64,000 nt of DNA from Nostoc sp. 'Peltigera membranacea cyanobiont' 210A (GCF_002246015.1 NZ_NOLJ01000004.1:1-64000), one strand, 5' to 3'; numbered from the stretch's first letter, positions 1-8,995 are shown. Translations and numbers: made by a program. Notes: generated by a model from the letters alone, not told the origin.

Positions 1-562
1 TCTGAATGGCAAGGCTTACACTTGCATCTGACCGAGAGTTCAGCCTTTTGATGACAGTAATCTGCTGTCAGGCTGGCTTAGTTATGTACGGACTGATTAC
101 CGTGATTCACTAGGCAACGAATCGCACAAATCCTCCAAGTTCAATAATTACGAATTACGTTAGCGAGTACTCGAGCGTCATTACGAATTACGAATTACGA
201 ATTACGAATTACGAATTATTAACAACAGAGGGACTCTTGGTCAATCACTCAACCTAATACAGGCAAAGCAACAGACTCAGAGTCCCTGAGTTTTAGAGTA
301 TGACGATCGCTCGTCTACGTCTAGTCAATCCCTATTACTATGAAAGGGAGTTGATTACGTAGTCAAGAAGAGAGCGGAACTCAACTAACGCTTGAGGAGA
401 CAAGTCGCGAGGAGAGCACACCTCTATATATCCCTTTTTAGGGTGTTTATTGAAGCTAGCCGCTAATCGCTGTAATGTTTAGAATGTTTATATACCAACT
501 ACTCTAAAAAGAAAGAACTCGTAAAACATCATCCGCAGGAGCAATAAGTAGGAGTCAGAAGA
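1..562. other. Intergenic region upstream of the bilin lyase gene
   Basis: I see no convincing gene here. It contains the ATTACGA heptamer array at 180-218. It also has an inverted repeat with arms GGGACTCT (230-237) and AGAGTCCC (279-286), which could fold into a large stem-loop. HIP1-like CGATCG words are present. The promoter of the downstream lyase gene probably lies in the last 150 bases, but I cannot point to defined -35 and -10 boxes. Whatever precedes this region is outside the window. Confidence 0.5.
180..218. repeat. Tandem heptamer repeat (STRR), unit ATTACGA
   Basis: Five complete ATTACGA units plus a partial sixth lie head to tail. Tandem heptamers of this kind (short tandemly repeated repetitive sequences, STRR) are known from heterocyst-forming cyanobacteria. 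A related but imperfect stretch lies just upstream at about 146-160. It is non-coding. Confidence 0.9.
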
Positions 563-1183
563 TTGATAGACGCAATGGAATTTTTTCAGCTAAGTGCTGG
601 TAAGTGGCGATCGCAACGTGCAACTCATCATCTGGCGTTCAAGCGCTCAGAGATAGGAGAATCAGATATACAGGTAGAAACTCTCGATGCCGATCATCCA
701 GAAATCATTGAACTGTGCCAGTATCATGAGATTGACCCCAGCCTTTCAGTCGGTGGTTCGCGTGTGCGTTGGCTAGGAACAATGGCTTGGGATCGAGAGG
801 GTGAGGAGAATCATCAGGGGAAAACCATATTTGCGATCGTGCCTGATGGTGATAATCCAAGGCAAGGCAAATTACTCCGCGAAAGAGGCTACGCCGAAAT
901 AGTGCCTGTAGTCGGTCTTTTTCACATGGATGATGAAGATGGACTGGTGTTGACAACCGAATACGAAACAATGAGTTCCATTGAGCGATTCTGGTTCGCC
1001 AGCCCAAATATGCGACTACGAACCAGTACAGTCAAACGGTTTGGTGGCTTTAGCACGGCATCATTTTGTAGTGAAAGCCGCATTGAAACTTCTGTTGAGG
1101 TTTCCAGCCCAGAAGAAGTCACAGAAAAACTTGGGACGGATGTTTTGGAAAAAAGACAGTTTTATTCAGTTTTGGGCTGGTGA
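563..1183 (+). CDS. cpcS: Phycobiliprotein lyase, CpcS/CpeS family
   Basis: Bilin chromophore lyase that would attach a phycobilin to cysteine residues of phycobiliprotein subunits in the cytoplasm. The N-terminal stretch [11 protein letters not shown] and the later blocks [13 protein letters not shown] and KRFGGFS are characteristic of the CpcS/CpeS (lipocalin-fold) lyases, and about 200 residues is the normal family length. I chose the TTG at 563 because an AGGAG sequence at 550-554 sits eight bases before it. The alternative ATG at 575 would give 202 residues but poor ribosome-binding spacing. CpcS and CpeS cannot be told apart by eye, so the symbol is provisional. The stop codon overlaps the start of the next gene by four bases (GTGA), so the two are probably translated together. 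The phycobilisome linker cpcG lies about 1 kb downstream. Confidence 0.88.
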   Translation: MIDAMEFFQLSAGKWRSQRATHHLAFKRSEIGESDIQVETLDADHPEIIELCQYHEIDPSLSVGGSRVRWLGTMAWDREGEENHQGKTIFAIVPDGDNPRQGKLLRERGYAEIVPVVGLFHMDDEDGLVLTTEYETMSSIERFWFASPNMRLRTSTVKRFGGFSTASFCSESRIETSVEVSSPEEVTEKLGTDVLEKRQFYSVLGW

Positions 1184-1725
1184 ACTATCTCAAGCAGAGC
1201 GATGCTTTTACTCGTGGGCAAGATTATCTGCGTCTGGTACAGGGACTTGCCCTAGAACCGGGTATGGTGGATGTGTTTGATAACCTGCGCGATCGCATCC
1301 CCATTTGCACTTGGATCGGCGAAAATATTAACGCCGTAAACGCTCAGATCAACGCCTATCTAGAAGTTTGTCATGAGTGCTTTCATCCCCAAGAGCGTCG
1401 CCAAATCCAAATTTTTGCAGTCCCCATAGCTCAATCCTTCGGCATAGATGGGCTATGCAACATTCTCACAAACCCAATCACTATTCTGGTAGATGTTGGT
1501 CGAGTTGCACCTAGAGACTGGTTTGGTGTAGTCGTCCATGAATACGCCCATGCCCATCTAGGAGAGTTTGGTCACAATGAGCAGTTTGCTAGTATCCTAT
1601 CTCATCTATGCTTAGGGCTGGGATTGGAACCACCCTACTGGGAGGCAGGAATGGAAGCAACTTTGCGTAGCTGGCCTTACTGTAAATCAACCATAGATCC
1701 TCTGGAATTTTGGATAGGTCGTTGA
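1180..1725 (+). CDS. Conserved hypothetical protein with HExxH metal-site motif
   Basis: A 181-residue protein starting at a GTG that overlaps the stop of the lyase gene. I do not recognise a named family. Near the C-terminus it has [16 protein letters not shown] (H120, E121, H124), a textbook HExxH zinc site. A GHNEQF segment follows that could supply a third ligand, as in SprT- or minimetalloprotease-like proteins. No signal peptide or membrane segment is visible, so it is probably cytoplasmic. The four-base overlap with the bilin lyase implies co-expression, so a role in phycobiliprotein processing or turnover is possible, but that is inference. It could also be a non-proteolytic metal protein. 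Confidence 0.7.
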   Translation: MNYLKQSDAFTRGQDYLRLVQGLALEPGMVDVFDNLRDRIPICTWIGENINAVNAQINAYLEVCHECFHPQERRQIQIFAVPIAQSFGIDGLCNILTNPITILVDVGRVAPRDWFGVVVHEYAHAHLGEFGHNEQFASILSHLCLGLGLEPPYWEAGMEATLRSWPYCKSTIDPLEFWIGR

Positions 1726-2142
1726 GTCGCTGAGGGAGGCAGAAGGCAGGGGAGCAGCACTTTGGCTACGCTCAGTGACCGAGGAGAAGTTGCAGTAAAT
1801 TTTCCCCTCTGCCTCTTATGCCCAATGCCTCATTAATTTCTTTTGCTAAATGTTAAAAATTATTGCTTCAGTTCAAAAAGGTGAAACTGAATCTCTTAAT
1901 CTAAAATATGTGAATAAAATTTTTTAGTCATTTACGTAGTCATTAAGCTGGAAGCCTGAATCCCTTTTATTGATTAGCTATGGGTTGAATCCAGCAGACT
2001 AATCATTTATCCTACGAATACTTACAATTCCCCTTAGTTAAGTTTCGTGAAATTTTATCAGAATCTGAAGTTCTGATACAACTACTCCCTTAATATGTGA
2101 TTAAAAGTTGTTAACTTTAATTAAGAACATGGAGGCTTTAGA
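1726..2142. other. Intergenic region upstream of cpcG
   Basis: No gene seen. The first 100 bases contain the G/A-rich phrase GGGAGGCAGAAGGCAGGGGAG, which resembles the G/A-rich core of the MITE at 16971-17139, but terminal repeats are missing here. The remainder is A+T-rich and presumably carries the cpcG promoter and leader. A strong ribosome-binding site (GGAGG, about 2130-2134) precedes the GTG start at 2143. Confidence 0.5.
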
Positions 2143-2910
2143 GTGCCACTTCCTCTGTTAGAATATGAACCTTCAAGTCAAAATCAGCGTGTAGCTGGAT
2201 ACGAAGTACCTGGTGATGAACAACCCAGGATTTTCACTACAGACAATATACTTTCTCCGTCAGATTTAGGCGATCTGATTGAAGCAGCATATCGTCAAAT
2301 TTTCTTTTATGCCTTTGCTGCCGATCGCGAAACATATTTAGAGTCTCAACTCCGTAATGGACAAATTACAGTACGGGACTTTATTCGTGGGTTGGTACTT
2401 TCCAATACCTTTAAGAAAAGCTTCTACGACCTCAACAATAATTATCGCTTTGTTGAGCAAGTAATTCAGCGGGTTCTAGGACGCGATCCATACAACGAAC
2501 GGGAAAAAATTGCCTGGTCAATTGTAGTCGCTACCAAGGGTATTGTAGGCTTTATTGATGAAGTGCTTAACACTGAAGAGTACCTAAGCAATTTTGGAGA
2601 CTCTACAGTGCCTTATCAGCGCCGTCGGATACTGCCATCCCAATCTGCGGGTGAGTTGCCATTCAACATCAAATCTCCGCGATACGAAGATTATCACCGT
2701 GCTAAACTGGGTTTCCCCCAAATCATTTGGCAGGTCGAAGTACGCAGATTCCTTCCACAGGAGAAAAAGCCCAAGGCTGGCGATCCAGCTTTATTCTTGT
2801 CTATGGCACAAAATATCAATGCAACTGGCAATGCTCCACAACGGATCTCGTCATACAACATCGATATCGAAAAGTCTGTACCTTATCGGCAACTGGCAGG
2901 AATTAGATAA
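2143..2910 (+). CDS. cpcG: Phycobilisome rod-core linker polypeptide CpcG
   Basis: Linker that joins phycocyanin rods to the allophycocyanin core of the phycobilisome on the thylakoid surface. The N-terminus [17 protein letters not shown] is the CpcG signature. It is followed by the conserved linker domain (about residues 20-185) with [33 protein letters not shown] and VPYQRRR. The 255-residue length matches CpcG proteins. Translation starts at a GTG preceded by GGAGG. Heterocystous strains often carry several cpcG paralogues in tandem next to cpc genes. Here it stands alone, 417 bases after the lyase/HExxH pair, so it may be a dispersed paralogue. Which CpcG subtype it is cannot be decided by eye. 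Confidence 0.93.
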   Translation: MPLPLLEYEPSSQNQRVAGYEVPGDEQPRIFTTDNILSPSDLGDLIEAAYRQIFFYAFAADRETYLESQLRNGQITVRDFIRGLVLSNTFKKSFYDLNNNYRFVEQVIQRVLGRDPYNEREKIAWSIVVATKGIVGFIDEVLNTEEYLSNFGDSTVPYQRRRILPSQSAGELPFNIKSPRYEDYHRAKLGFPQIIWQVEVRRFLPQEKKPKAGDPALFLSMAQNINATGNAPQRISSYNIDIEKSVPYRQLAGIR

Positions 2911-3052
2911 CGATTTTTAGTCGGTGGCTGGCTAGTACATCCATTTGATCGTTTTATAGCGTGCATAAGTCTTGGGTTATGTAGGAGTTTTATTTAGATA
3001 TAACTAAGTGAAACAGACTCTATCCCATGTCTAATGCACGCTAGTTGTTAAT

Positions 3053-3092
3053 TGGTATTGGGCATTGGGAATTGGGCATTGGACATTGGGTA
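3053..3092. repeat. Imperfect ATTGGGC-type heptamer repeat
   Basis: Repeated ATTGGGC/ATTGGGA words occur between cpcG and the pseudouridine synthase gene, related to the cleaner GGGCATT array at 22764-22798. It is non-coding and of the STRR class. Confidence 0.7.
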
Positions 3093-3151
3093 TGGTTTTT
3101 TATCAATGCTCAATGTGTTTAAAATTGGGGTAGTTTCAGGCGTGGACGAGG

Positions 3152-4189
3152 TTAAAGTGTAGTTCGTCTTTTTAGCATCTCTAAAAGTTTTGTAAAGTGG
3201 GCGGGAGGAGTAGCTGTCACTTCAATCAACTCCTCAGATAGGGGATGCTGCAATTTGAGTCGCCAAGCGTGTAGTGCTTGACCAGGCAAATTTACTCCCA
3301 CTGAATGGCCAGAACTATAAACTGGGTCGCCGACAATGGGATGACCAATTTTGCTGCTGTGGACGCGAATTTGATGGGTGCGTCCAGTTTCTAATTGAAA
3401 GTGAATTAAGGTGAAGTTACCAAGGCGTTCTAATATTTTCCAGTGAGTGACGGCGATTCGTCCGCCTTGTTCAACAGGCATAACAGCCATTTTTTTGCGG
3501 TCTTGGGGATGGCGACCAATAGGCAAGTCGATAGTGCCACTTTCAGTTTTTGGCGCACCGTAAACTATGCCCAAGTATTCTCGTCGTGCAGTTTTTGCTT
3601 TGAGTTGTGCTTGTAGATGATGATGGGCAATATCTGTTTTAGCGATCGCGATCGCTCCTGTTGTATCCTTATCCAATCGATGGACGATTCCTGGACGTTG
3701 GACTCCGCCAATTCCTGGTAAATTGGGACAGTGAGCCAATAAGGCATTTACCAGAGTGCCATCTGGATGACCGGGCGCAGGATGGACAACTAAGCCTGCT
3801 GGTTTGTTGAGAATAAGTAACTGATCGTCTTCGTAAAGGATATCTAAGGGGATGTCTTCTGCTTGCAGTTCTAAAGGTTGAACTTCTGGTATTTCGAGAA
3901 TGATACGATCGCCTACCTTGACATTGATCTTCTTAGATGTACAAACTTTGTCGTTAAGTTGGACGTTACCCTGTTCGATTAACTGTTGGATGCGGGAACG
4001 AGATAAGTCTGGTAATTCTTGAGAAAGGTAACGGTCGATGCGATCGCCTTTGGTGTTGACACAGTGTATTGTACTCTTAAGGGGAAGCAAGCTAGGTGTA
4101 GCATCCTCAAGTGGAGTTGAGAAGCGATCGCCCTTGGCGTTGGCGAAGCGATCGCTATTTTCTTGGATTTGTAAATTAAATTCGGTCAC
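3152..4189 (-). CDS. RluA-family 23S rRNA pseudouridine synthase (RluD-like)
   Basis: Converts specific uridines to pseudouridine in rRNA. An S4 RNA-binding domain (DLSRSRIQQLIEQGNVQLNDK, about residues 58-82) is followed by the catalytic domain with VHRLDKDTTGAIAIAK, where the Asp of HRLDKDT is the conserved catalytic residue. Near the C-terminus are GRTHQIRVH and HPIVGDPVY. This S4-plus-PSUS layout is that of RluD. The protein is 345 residues, some 30-40 longer at the N-terminus than typical. That extra segment is encoded by DNA with three GCGATCGC-containing stretches and looks like a repeat-derived extension, so an internal start is possible. The substrate uridines cannot be assigned from sequence. 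Confidence 0.9.
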   Translation of the reverse strand: MTEFNLQIQENSDRFANAKGDRFSTPLEDATPSLLPLKSTIHCVNTKGDRIDRYLSQELPDLSRSRIQQLIEQGNVQLNDKVCTSKKINVKVGDRIILEIPEVQPLELQAEDIPLDILYEDDQLLILNKPAGLVVHPAPGHPDGTLVNALLAHCPNLPGIGGVQRPGIVHRLDKDTTGAIAIAKTDIAHHHLQAQLKAKTARREYLGIVYGAPKTESGTIDLPIGRHPQDRKKMAVMPVEQGGRIAVTHWKILERLGNFTLIHFQLETGRTHQIRVHSSKIGHPIVGDPVYSSGHSVGVNLPGQALHAWRLKLQHPLSEELIEVTATPPAHFTKLLEMLKRRTTL

Positions 4190-4437
4190 AATTGCTCTAG
4201 ATTAATTCCCGTTCTTTAAGTAAAGCGCGAAATACTTTAAAAGGGCGTTATAAATCGCGTCTACCCAAGCAAAACCTTGATTATTACCTTAGCGAACGAG
4301 AGTTCGTGTACCCGCGAATTTTATTACCTTAGCTTCATTTTTACTCAAATTTGAGATGTAGCAAATGCTCTAACCAAAAAGCGATCGCTTAAATTATCTC
4401 CATCTCTCCTCCGTGTCCTCTGCGCCTCTGCGGTTCG

Positions 4438-4788
4438 TTATTCTAAATCTATAACTTCTTGCGGCAACTCAAATAAACCATCTTCCCCAGCTTCAAAATC
4501 AATCACTTGATACACAGCATCAATATTTAACTCACCATAAATATGAGGAAATAATTCGCCTATTTCAGCAGGTTCATAGCGAATTTCAGCTTGGACTTTT
4601 TCAGAATCAATAAAAAGTAGTACCAGTTCTTTTTGATTATCAAAAAATCTTTTTGCAACTTTGAGTATTTGCATTGATTTTGAACAGTGGATAAAGCCTT
4701 CAGTGTCGAGTGAATCAGCGCGATAGCTGCCCAAATCTTTTGCTTTTTCCCATTGTTGGCGTTTCGTGATATGTAGGATAGTATTCAT
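4438..4788 (-). CDS. DUF952 family protein
   Basis: A 116-residue protein of the DUF952 family, recognised by ILHITKRQQWEKAKDLGSY, then TEGFIHCS near residue 31 and a C-terminal LFPHIYGELNIDAV. The function of the family is not established; the fold is thought to resemble ADP-ribosyltransferase-like domains. The start codon overlaps the stop codon of the upstream KGK-domain gene (ATGA, 4785-4788). The two are therefore almost certainly one transcript with coupled translation. No signal peptide or membrane segment is seen. Confidence 0.85.
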   Translation of the reverse strand: MNTILHITKRQQWEKAKDLGSYRADSLDTEGFIHCSKSMQILKVAKRFFDNQKELVLLFIDSEKVQAEIRYEPAEIGELFPHIYGELNIDAVYQVIDFEAGEDGLFELPQEVIDLE

Positions 4789-5267
4789 GTTGCTTGTATC
4801 ATTTTACGAAGATCATCTAAAGGCGATTCAGTTTTATTAGGATTATCAGGATAAAATTCTAACACTACAGTAATGTTCAGTTGGCCAGTTTTAAATTTCC
4901 TCGTAACTGAACCAGGGAGTTTTTCTAGGTATGGAGGACTAATTTCTGTAGATACTTTTATTCTGAGTTTCCCTGCTTCCCAATCTGTAGAGCCAACTTT
5001 GAAAAGTTGACAATCTATGCCTTCGCTAGAAGATTGCCATGTGATATCTTCAGCTTGAAAATAGACTTCGTTTATGCATAGCTTTTGCAAACTTTCTGAA
5101 ACAGTGACCTGAGCATTCTCTAATCTTGTACGAAATTTCTGCCTAAAATTTTCAGATATCAATTCTTTGAATCTGCTAACGATATATGTATCTTTATTAA
5201 ATAACAAAACATCAGCATCAAAGTCTAATAGTTGGCATATCTTGTTCATATTAATCTTAGTAGTCAA
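4785..5267 (-). CDS. KGK domain-containing protein
   Basis: A 160-residue cytoplasmic-looking protein that I place in the cyanobacterial KGK family. It shows the block GSTDWEAGKLRIKV, where the family has a W-x-KGK-x-R motif and here the KGK is AGK. It also has the C-terminal signature LEFYPDNPNKTESPLDDLRKM. The function of KGK proteins is unknown. It is the first gene of a two-gene unit with the DUF952 gene, overlapping by four bases. The upstream ATG at 5267 gives MTTKINMNK. An internal ATG at residue 7 is also possible. Confidence 0.78.
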   Translation of the reverse strand: MTTKINMNKICQLLDFDADVLLFNKDTYIVSRFKELISENFRQKFRTRLENAQVTVSESLQKLCINEVYFQAEDITWQSSSEGIDCQLFKVGSTDWEAGKLRIKVSTEISPPYLEKLPGSVTRKFKTGQLNITVVLEFYPDNPNKTESPLDDLRKMIQAT

Positions 5268-5378
5268 TGTAAATTAGTAATTGTCAGCATTATAGTTTAA
5301 AGTAATCAACTATTTTAATCGGCAATTATTAACATCAATTCAGTGATAGTACTGATATTCAAGCTGCTCAAGATAGTT

Positions 5379-5477
5379 TAGCAATCCTAAATAAGTTACG
5401 AACAAAAAGATCCCCGACTTCTTTAAGAAGTCGGGGATCTGAGTCTCTGGATGTTTGCAAATCAAATAGGATTGCTA
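5379..5477. repeat. Palindromic MITE-like element (family B)
   Basis: A 99-bp element bounded by TAGCAATCCTA (5379-5389) and its exact reverse complement TAGGATTGCTA (5467-5477), beginning and ending in TA. Inside is a second perfect palindrome at 5408-5440 with 16-bp arms (AGATCCCCGACTTCTT and complement) around a single T. The transcript of either strand would form a strong hairpin. It is non-coding and lies between the KGK gene and the divergent DUF4352 lipoprotein gene. The rest of 5268-5642 holds only A+T-rich promoter-like DNA. Confidence 0.85.
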
Positions 5478-5642
5478 TAATGCGGCTGTAACTTTTGACT
5501 GGCTTGGCTTCTTCTCAAAAATTAGAGGTAGTTCAGCTTATTAAATTTGATCAGTTGTTAACGTTGGTTAATTTTTGGGAATTATAATAACGAACCTCTC
5601 AAAAGGGTAAAAGAGGTTTAAATATACAACCATAGTGCAACT

Positions 5643-6176
5643 ATGAATAAATTGAAATACTTATCTATTGCAGCATTGTTACTGATAAATTCTGCCTGTA
5701 CACCTTCTCAGCAAGCCAAATTAGAGCCTTCATCATCTCAAGCAAATGCCGCTGATACTACTAACATTGAACCAGTTTCAAAAGCAGTTAGCGGTAAAGT
5801 TAATCGCAAAGGTTGGGAAGTTAGCGTAACAGGCGTTAAATATACAGGGCAGAAAATTCAAGGAAAGTACACAACATACGAAGCGGCTGAAGTTTGGACA
5901 GTGGTTCCTGTAACTGTTAAAAACACAAGTGGCAAAAGACAACGAGAGGATGATGCATGGTTCCATCTTTTCTCCTCAAAATTAGTTGATTCAAAAGGTA
6001 ACAAATATGATTTGAAAGACAGGGAAATAAAATATGATATCGATTTGTTAAATAAACCTTTCTCTTCAGGTGAATCTCGTTCTGTAGATTTACTGTTTGA
6101 TACACCTAAAGGTATCAAGGCAGATAAATTTATAATTGGGGATGAAAATTTTAAACCTATGCCTTTCAAAGTTTAA
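5643..6176 (+). CDS. DUF4352-type lipoprotein
   Basis: A 177-residue predicted lipoprotein. The N-terminus has Lys residues, a hydrophobic core and a lipobox ending in INSAC (Cys19), so it should be lipidated and anchored to a membrane facing the periplasm. The mature region from about residue 50 (GWEVSVTGVKYTG ... VVPVTVKNTSGKRQ ... LVDSKGNKYDL) matches the immunoglobulin-like DUF4352 domain. Such domains are common in secreted bacterial proteins of unknown role. The gene is monocistronic and convergent with the NHL gene. Confidence 0.85.
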   Translation: MNKLKYLSIAALLLINSACTPSQQAKLEPSSSQANAADTTNIEPVSKAVSGKVNRKGWEVSVTGVKYTGQKIQGKYTTYEAAEVWTVVPVTVKNTSGKRQREDDAWFHLFSSKLVDSKGNKYDLKDREIKYDIDLLNKPFSSGESRSVDLLFDTPKGIKADKFIIGDENFKPMPFKV

Positions 6177-6265
6177 CCGACAGTAGCACTATTTAATTTA
6201 CTCTCTTTAAAATCTCACGCAAAGGCGCAAAGAAGAACTCTGTGTCTTTGCGTGATATTATCATT

Positions 6266-7819
6266 CTACAAATTCGGCGGAATACAAACATCTGGCGCAC
6301 ATAAATCAGGAAATTGAAGCGTTGTCACCTCAAAGCTATCCAAATCTACGCAACGAATAGCATGATTATTGGTATCAGCAATATATAAATAAGAACTCAA
6401 AGCGCTCAATCCCGAAGGTTCAAAAAAACGAGTGTTCTTTCCCTGGCCATCTTGTAAACCCGCAGAACCATTTCCCAAAACTGTTTGGCAATTCCCACTG
6501 GGACTAACTAATTTAATTTTATGGTTATAGGTATCTGCTACCCACAAAAAATTCTGAGCGTATTCCACTCCTAAACAGTGTTGTAAACGGACATCTTCAC
6601 CTTGTCCATCTACATCACCAAAACCAAATAAACCGCCACTACCGCAAACAGTTCTTACTTGATACGGTTCGACAATTCCAACACCACGAATTGAACTAAC
6701 TTCACTGTCAGCTATATATAATTCTTGCCCATTATTAGTAATACCACTAGATTGAGCAAAAGCAGATTCAGTAAGTGAACCATCAATACACGCTTCTGCA
6801 CCAGTACCAGCATAAGTTTTGATGATGCCAGTTTCTAAATCCATTTGCCAAATTTGATGCGGCCCAGCCATTGCAATAAATAGCGTATTTCCTACTTTCA
6901 CTAAATCCCAAGGTGAATTCAGTGCGGTTTCTAAACCAGCACCGCCATGAGGATGGATATTGCGACTTTGTTCACCAGTTCCCGCAATAGTTTTGACTAC
7001 CTGGCGCTTTAAATCAACTCGCCGCAGTGCATGATTTTCTGTATCAGCAACGTAAAGAATCTGATTTTCGGCATCATAAGCCATTCCTTGCGGTGCAAAA
7101 AATTGCGCTTCGTTAAAAGCACCATCAGTTAAGCCAGATTGTCCAGTCCCAATTAACTGTAAAATTTCTCCATCAAAGCTACTCATAACCAGGCGGTGAT
7201 GTCCAGAGTCAGCGATAAACAAACCTGCTTGAGTAGCTAGAACTTTACCAGGAAAAGCTAAAGGTGTAATTAATGGTTGACGCTGTTTTTCTAAAGTTAA
7301 GCTTATTTCTTGGAAATTAATTGTGCCTTTGTCTTGGTGTTGCTGAATTAACTTTTGAATCAACTCGTCTAAAGTGTCACGGTTTCCTTCACCAGAAATC
7401 TGGCCAATCACGTAACCTTCTGGATCAATAATTATTAACGTAGGCCAAGCACGCACAGCATACTCTTCCCAAATCCGAAAACCTCTGTCAACTACAATTG
7501 GGTGTTCAATGTCGTAGCGCAAGATAGCTTGGCGGATATTTTCTGTTTCTTTTTCATTTTCAAATTTGGCAGAGTGGACGCCGATAATAGTAAGACTATC
7601 TTTATATTTTTGTTCTAAATATTTTAGGTTTGGCAGAATATGCAGACAATTGATGCAACAGTATGTCCAAAAGTCTAAAATTACGACTCTACCCTTGAGT
7701 TGTTTAAGAGACAATGGTTTATCGGTATTGAGCCAAAAGTAATTTTGCGGTAATTCTGGCGCTCTGACACGGGGAATCATACTAATTGGTAATTCGTAAT
7801 TAAGCTCGACTTTATCCAT
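6266..7819 (-). CDS. Thioredoxin-like/NHL-repeat protein (NHLRC2-like)
   Basis: A 517-residue two-domain protein. Residues 20-165 form a thioredoxin-like domain of the TlpA/AhpC-TSA type with WTYCCINCLH, the redox pair being Cys55 and Cys58, and a VRAWPTLIIIDPEG segment holding the cis-Pro. Residues 180-505 contain NHL beta-propeller repeats, seen as recurring LYVADTENHALRRVD, LWVADTYNHKIKLV and LYIADTNNHAIRCVD. The architecture is that of animal NHLRC2 and its bacterial homologues, whose biochemical role is unclear; a redox function with the propeller as binding surface is likely. There is no signal peptide, so it is probably cytoplasmic. Confidence 0.9.
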   Translation of the reverse strand: MDKVELNYELPISMIPRVRAPELPQNYFWLNTDKPLSLKQLKGRVVILDFWTYCCINCLHILPNLKYLEQKYKDSLTIIGVHSAKFENEKETENIRQAILRYDIEHPIVVDRGFRIWEEYAVRAWPTLIIIDPEGYVIGQISGEGNRDTLDELIQKLIQQHQDKGTINFQEISLTLEKQRQPLITPLAFPGKVLATQAGLFIADSGHHRLVMSSFDGEILQLIGTGQSGLTDGAFNEAQFFAPQGMAYDAENQILYVADTENHALRRVDLKRQVVKTIAGTGEQSRNIHPHGGAGLETALNSPWDLVKVGNTLFIAMAGPHQIWQMDLETGIIKTYAGTGAEACIDGSLTESAFAQSSGITNNGQELYIADSEVSSIRGVGIVEPYQVRTVCGSGGLFGFGDVDGQGEDVRLQHCLGVEYAQNFLWVADTYNHKIKLVSPSGNCQTVLGNGSAGLQDGQGKNTRFFEPSGLSALSSYLYIADTNNHAIRCVDLDSFEVTTLQFPDLCAPDVCIPPNL

Positions 7820-8143
7820 TTTCTAGCAACTCGATACTCCTGCGGAGTCGTTGCACGAACGCTAATGCTAAAACCTATATCGGGTATTATTTTTACTTTT
7901 TAGATTTCACCGTGAATCAGTAACATAGAAAAAATTTTTGCTAAAAAGTTAGGGTTTTTGCTCTATTAAGGAGAACCAAGTTCTTAATTTTGGATAAAGT
8001 CGAGTTAACAAAGATGTTTGAAAAGCTTCAAATTATACCACCATAAACGCCACTTTCATTTCTCTCAAAGCATCGATAAGATGCCGCAGGCGGTGGGGTT
8101 ATTTCTATGTAGCTTCATAAAGAAATGGTATAAACAAGGCAGC
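7820..8143. other. Intergenic region between the NHL and lectin genes
   Basis: I see no gene. Both flanking genes read leftward, so this holds the promoter of the NHL gene and the 3' end of the lectin transcript. Nothing stands out as a clean terminator. Confidence 0.4.
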
Positions 8144-8617
8144 TTATCTGTTGGTATTTGTTGACCATACAGGAACATTATCACCTCTATAAATTACCAA
8201 GTTTCCATCATCTTGAACTTCGAGACGACAATTAGAACCAAGCCCACCTGTATTACTTGCCCACACAGCGTTTCCACTATAATTATAACTGACTAAATTG
8301 CAGTCGGTTTGCATGAGAGTGTAGTAAACTGATGTGTCAAGAACGTTTGATGCCCACAGAGGAGTACTGCCAGCATAAAGAACAAAGTTTCCATCAGATT
8401 GCTGGATAGCTTTATATACCCCATTAGGTGAAATCAAGTATTGATTAGTGGCAGCGAATAAGTATTCGCCTGTATAAAGTACAGATTTAAGAGATGTAAG
8501 GATAGATATATCAATATCCGCTAGAGCCTTGTTTTGTTGAATCAGCAACGTAGCTTGTGATGAAATTGCAAATGCTGTTGTTAAACCTAGAATTTTAGAC
8601 AGTTTAGATAATTTCAC
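8144..8617 (-). CDS. Secreted B-lectin (bulb-type mannose-binding) domain protein
   Basis: A 157-residue exported protein. Residues 1-33 form a Sec signal peptide (KLSKLSKILGLTTAFAISSQ... ending near ALA). The mature part is a single bulb-type lectin beta-prism. Its three characteristic sites are of the QxDxNxVxY type: QQSDGNFVLY, MQTDCNLVSY and VQDDGNLVIY. The second site has Cys in place of the usual Gly, and together with Cys152-region NCRLEV it may form a disulfide. Such domains bind mannose or related glycans, so a role at the cell surface or in the sheath is plausible but unproven. It stands alone. Confidence 0.88.
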   Translation of the reverse strand: MKLSKLSKILGLTTAFAISSQATLLIQQNKALADIDISILTSLKSVLYTGEYLFAATNQYLISPNGVYKAIQQSDGNFVLYAGSTPLWASNVLDTSVYYTLMQTDCNLVSYNYSGNAVWASNTGGLGSNCRLEVQDDGNLVIYRGDNVPVWSTNTNR

Positions 8618-8995
8618 AAACCTACCTCCAATACAGTTCTGTTGTTTAGAAACAATGCTGAGGTGTGATAAGTAGTAGTGTAAAATTAAATACGGGGCTT
8701 CCCGACCTAGTGAGGTACGTTTTTAAAGCTGCTTATTTTGTGAGAAAAGATTTAGGTGTACCTCAGTTACTTAGGAAACGCTATATACATTTGTCATTGT
8801 GAATTAAGCGAAGCAAAATGAGACAATTCGCTTACGGTTGGGAATTGTTTCTCTACGAGACGTTACATTTCATGCCGCTTGCAATGACATAAATAATTTA
8901 ATTTTGCGTAACCACTTAGGGGTAAATTCAGCCATTAATATCAGACTATACTGTTAGTTGCCGTTTAAAAAATAAATTGTTAAAAAGTTTACACT
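8618..8995. other. Divergent intergenic region with inverted repeat
   Basis: Lies between the leftward lectin gene and rightward glutaminase gene, so it should hold both promoters. An inverted repeat is present at 8792-8889 (TGTCATTG and CAATGACA ends, with GAGACAATTCGC and GTTTCTCTACGAGACG inside). It resembles dispersed cyanobacterial palindromic repeats. No additional gene is seen. Confidence 0.5.

Noticed and set aside
180-218. Possible CRISPR array
   Set aside because: Units are seven bases without spacers. No array of 25-40-base repeats with unique spacers, and no cas genes, was seen anywhere in the window.
2594-2920. Second forward frame inside cpcG
   Set aside because: It overlaps the well-supported linker gene in another frame and has no family resemblance.
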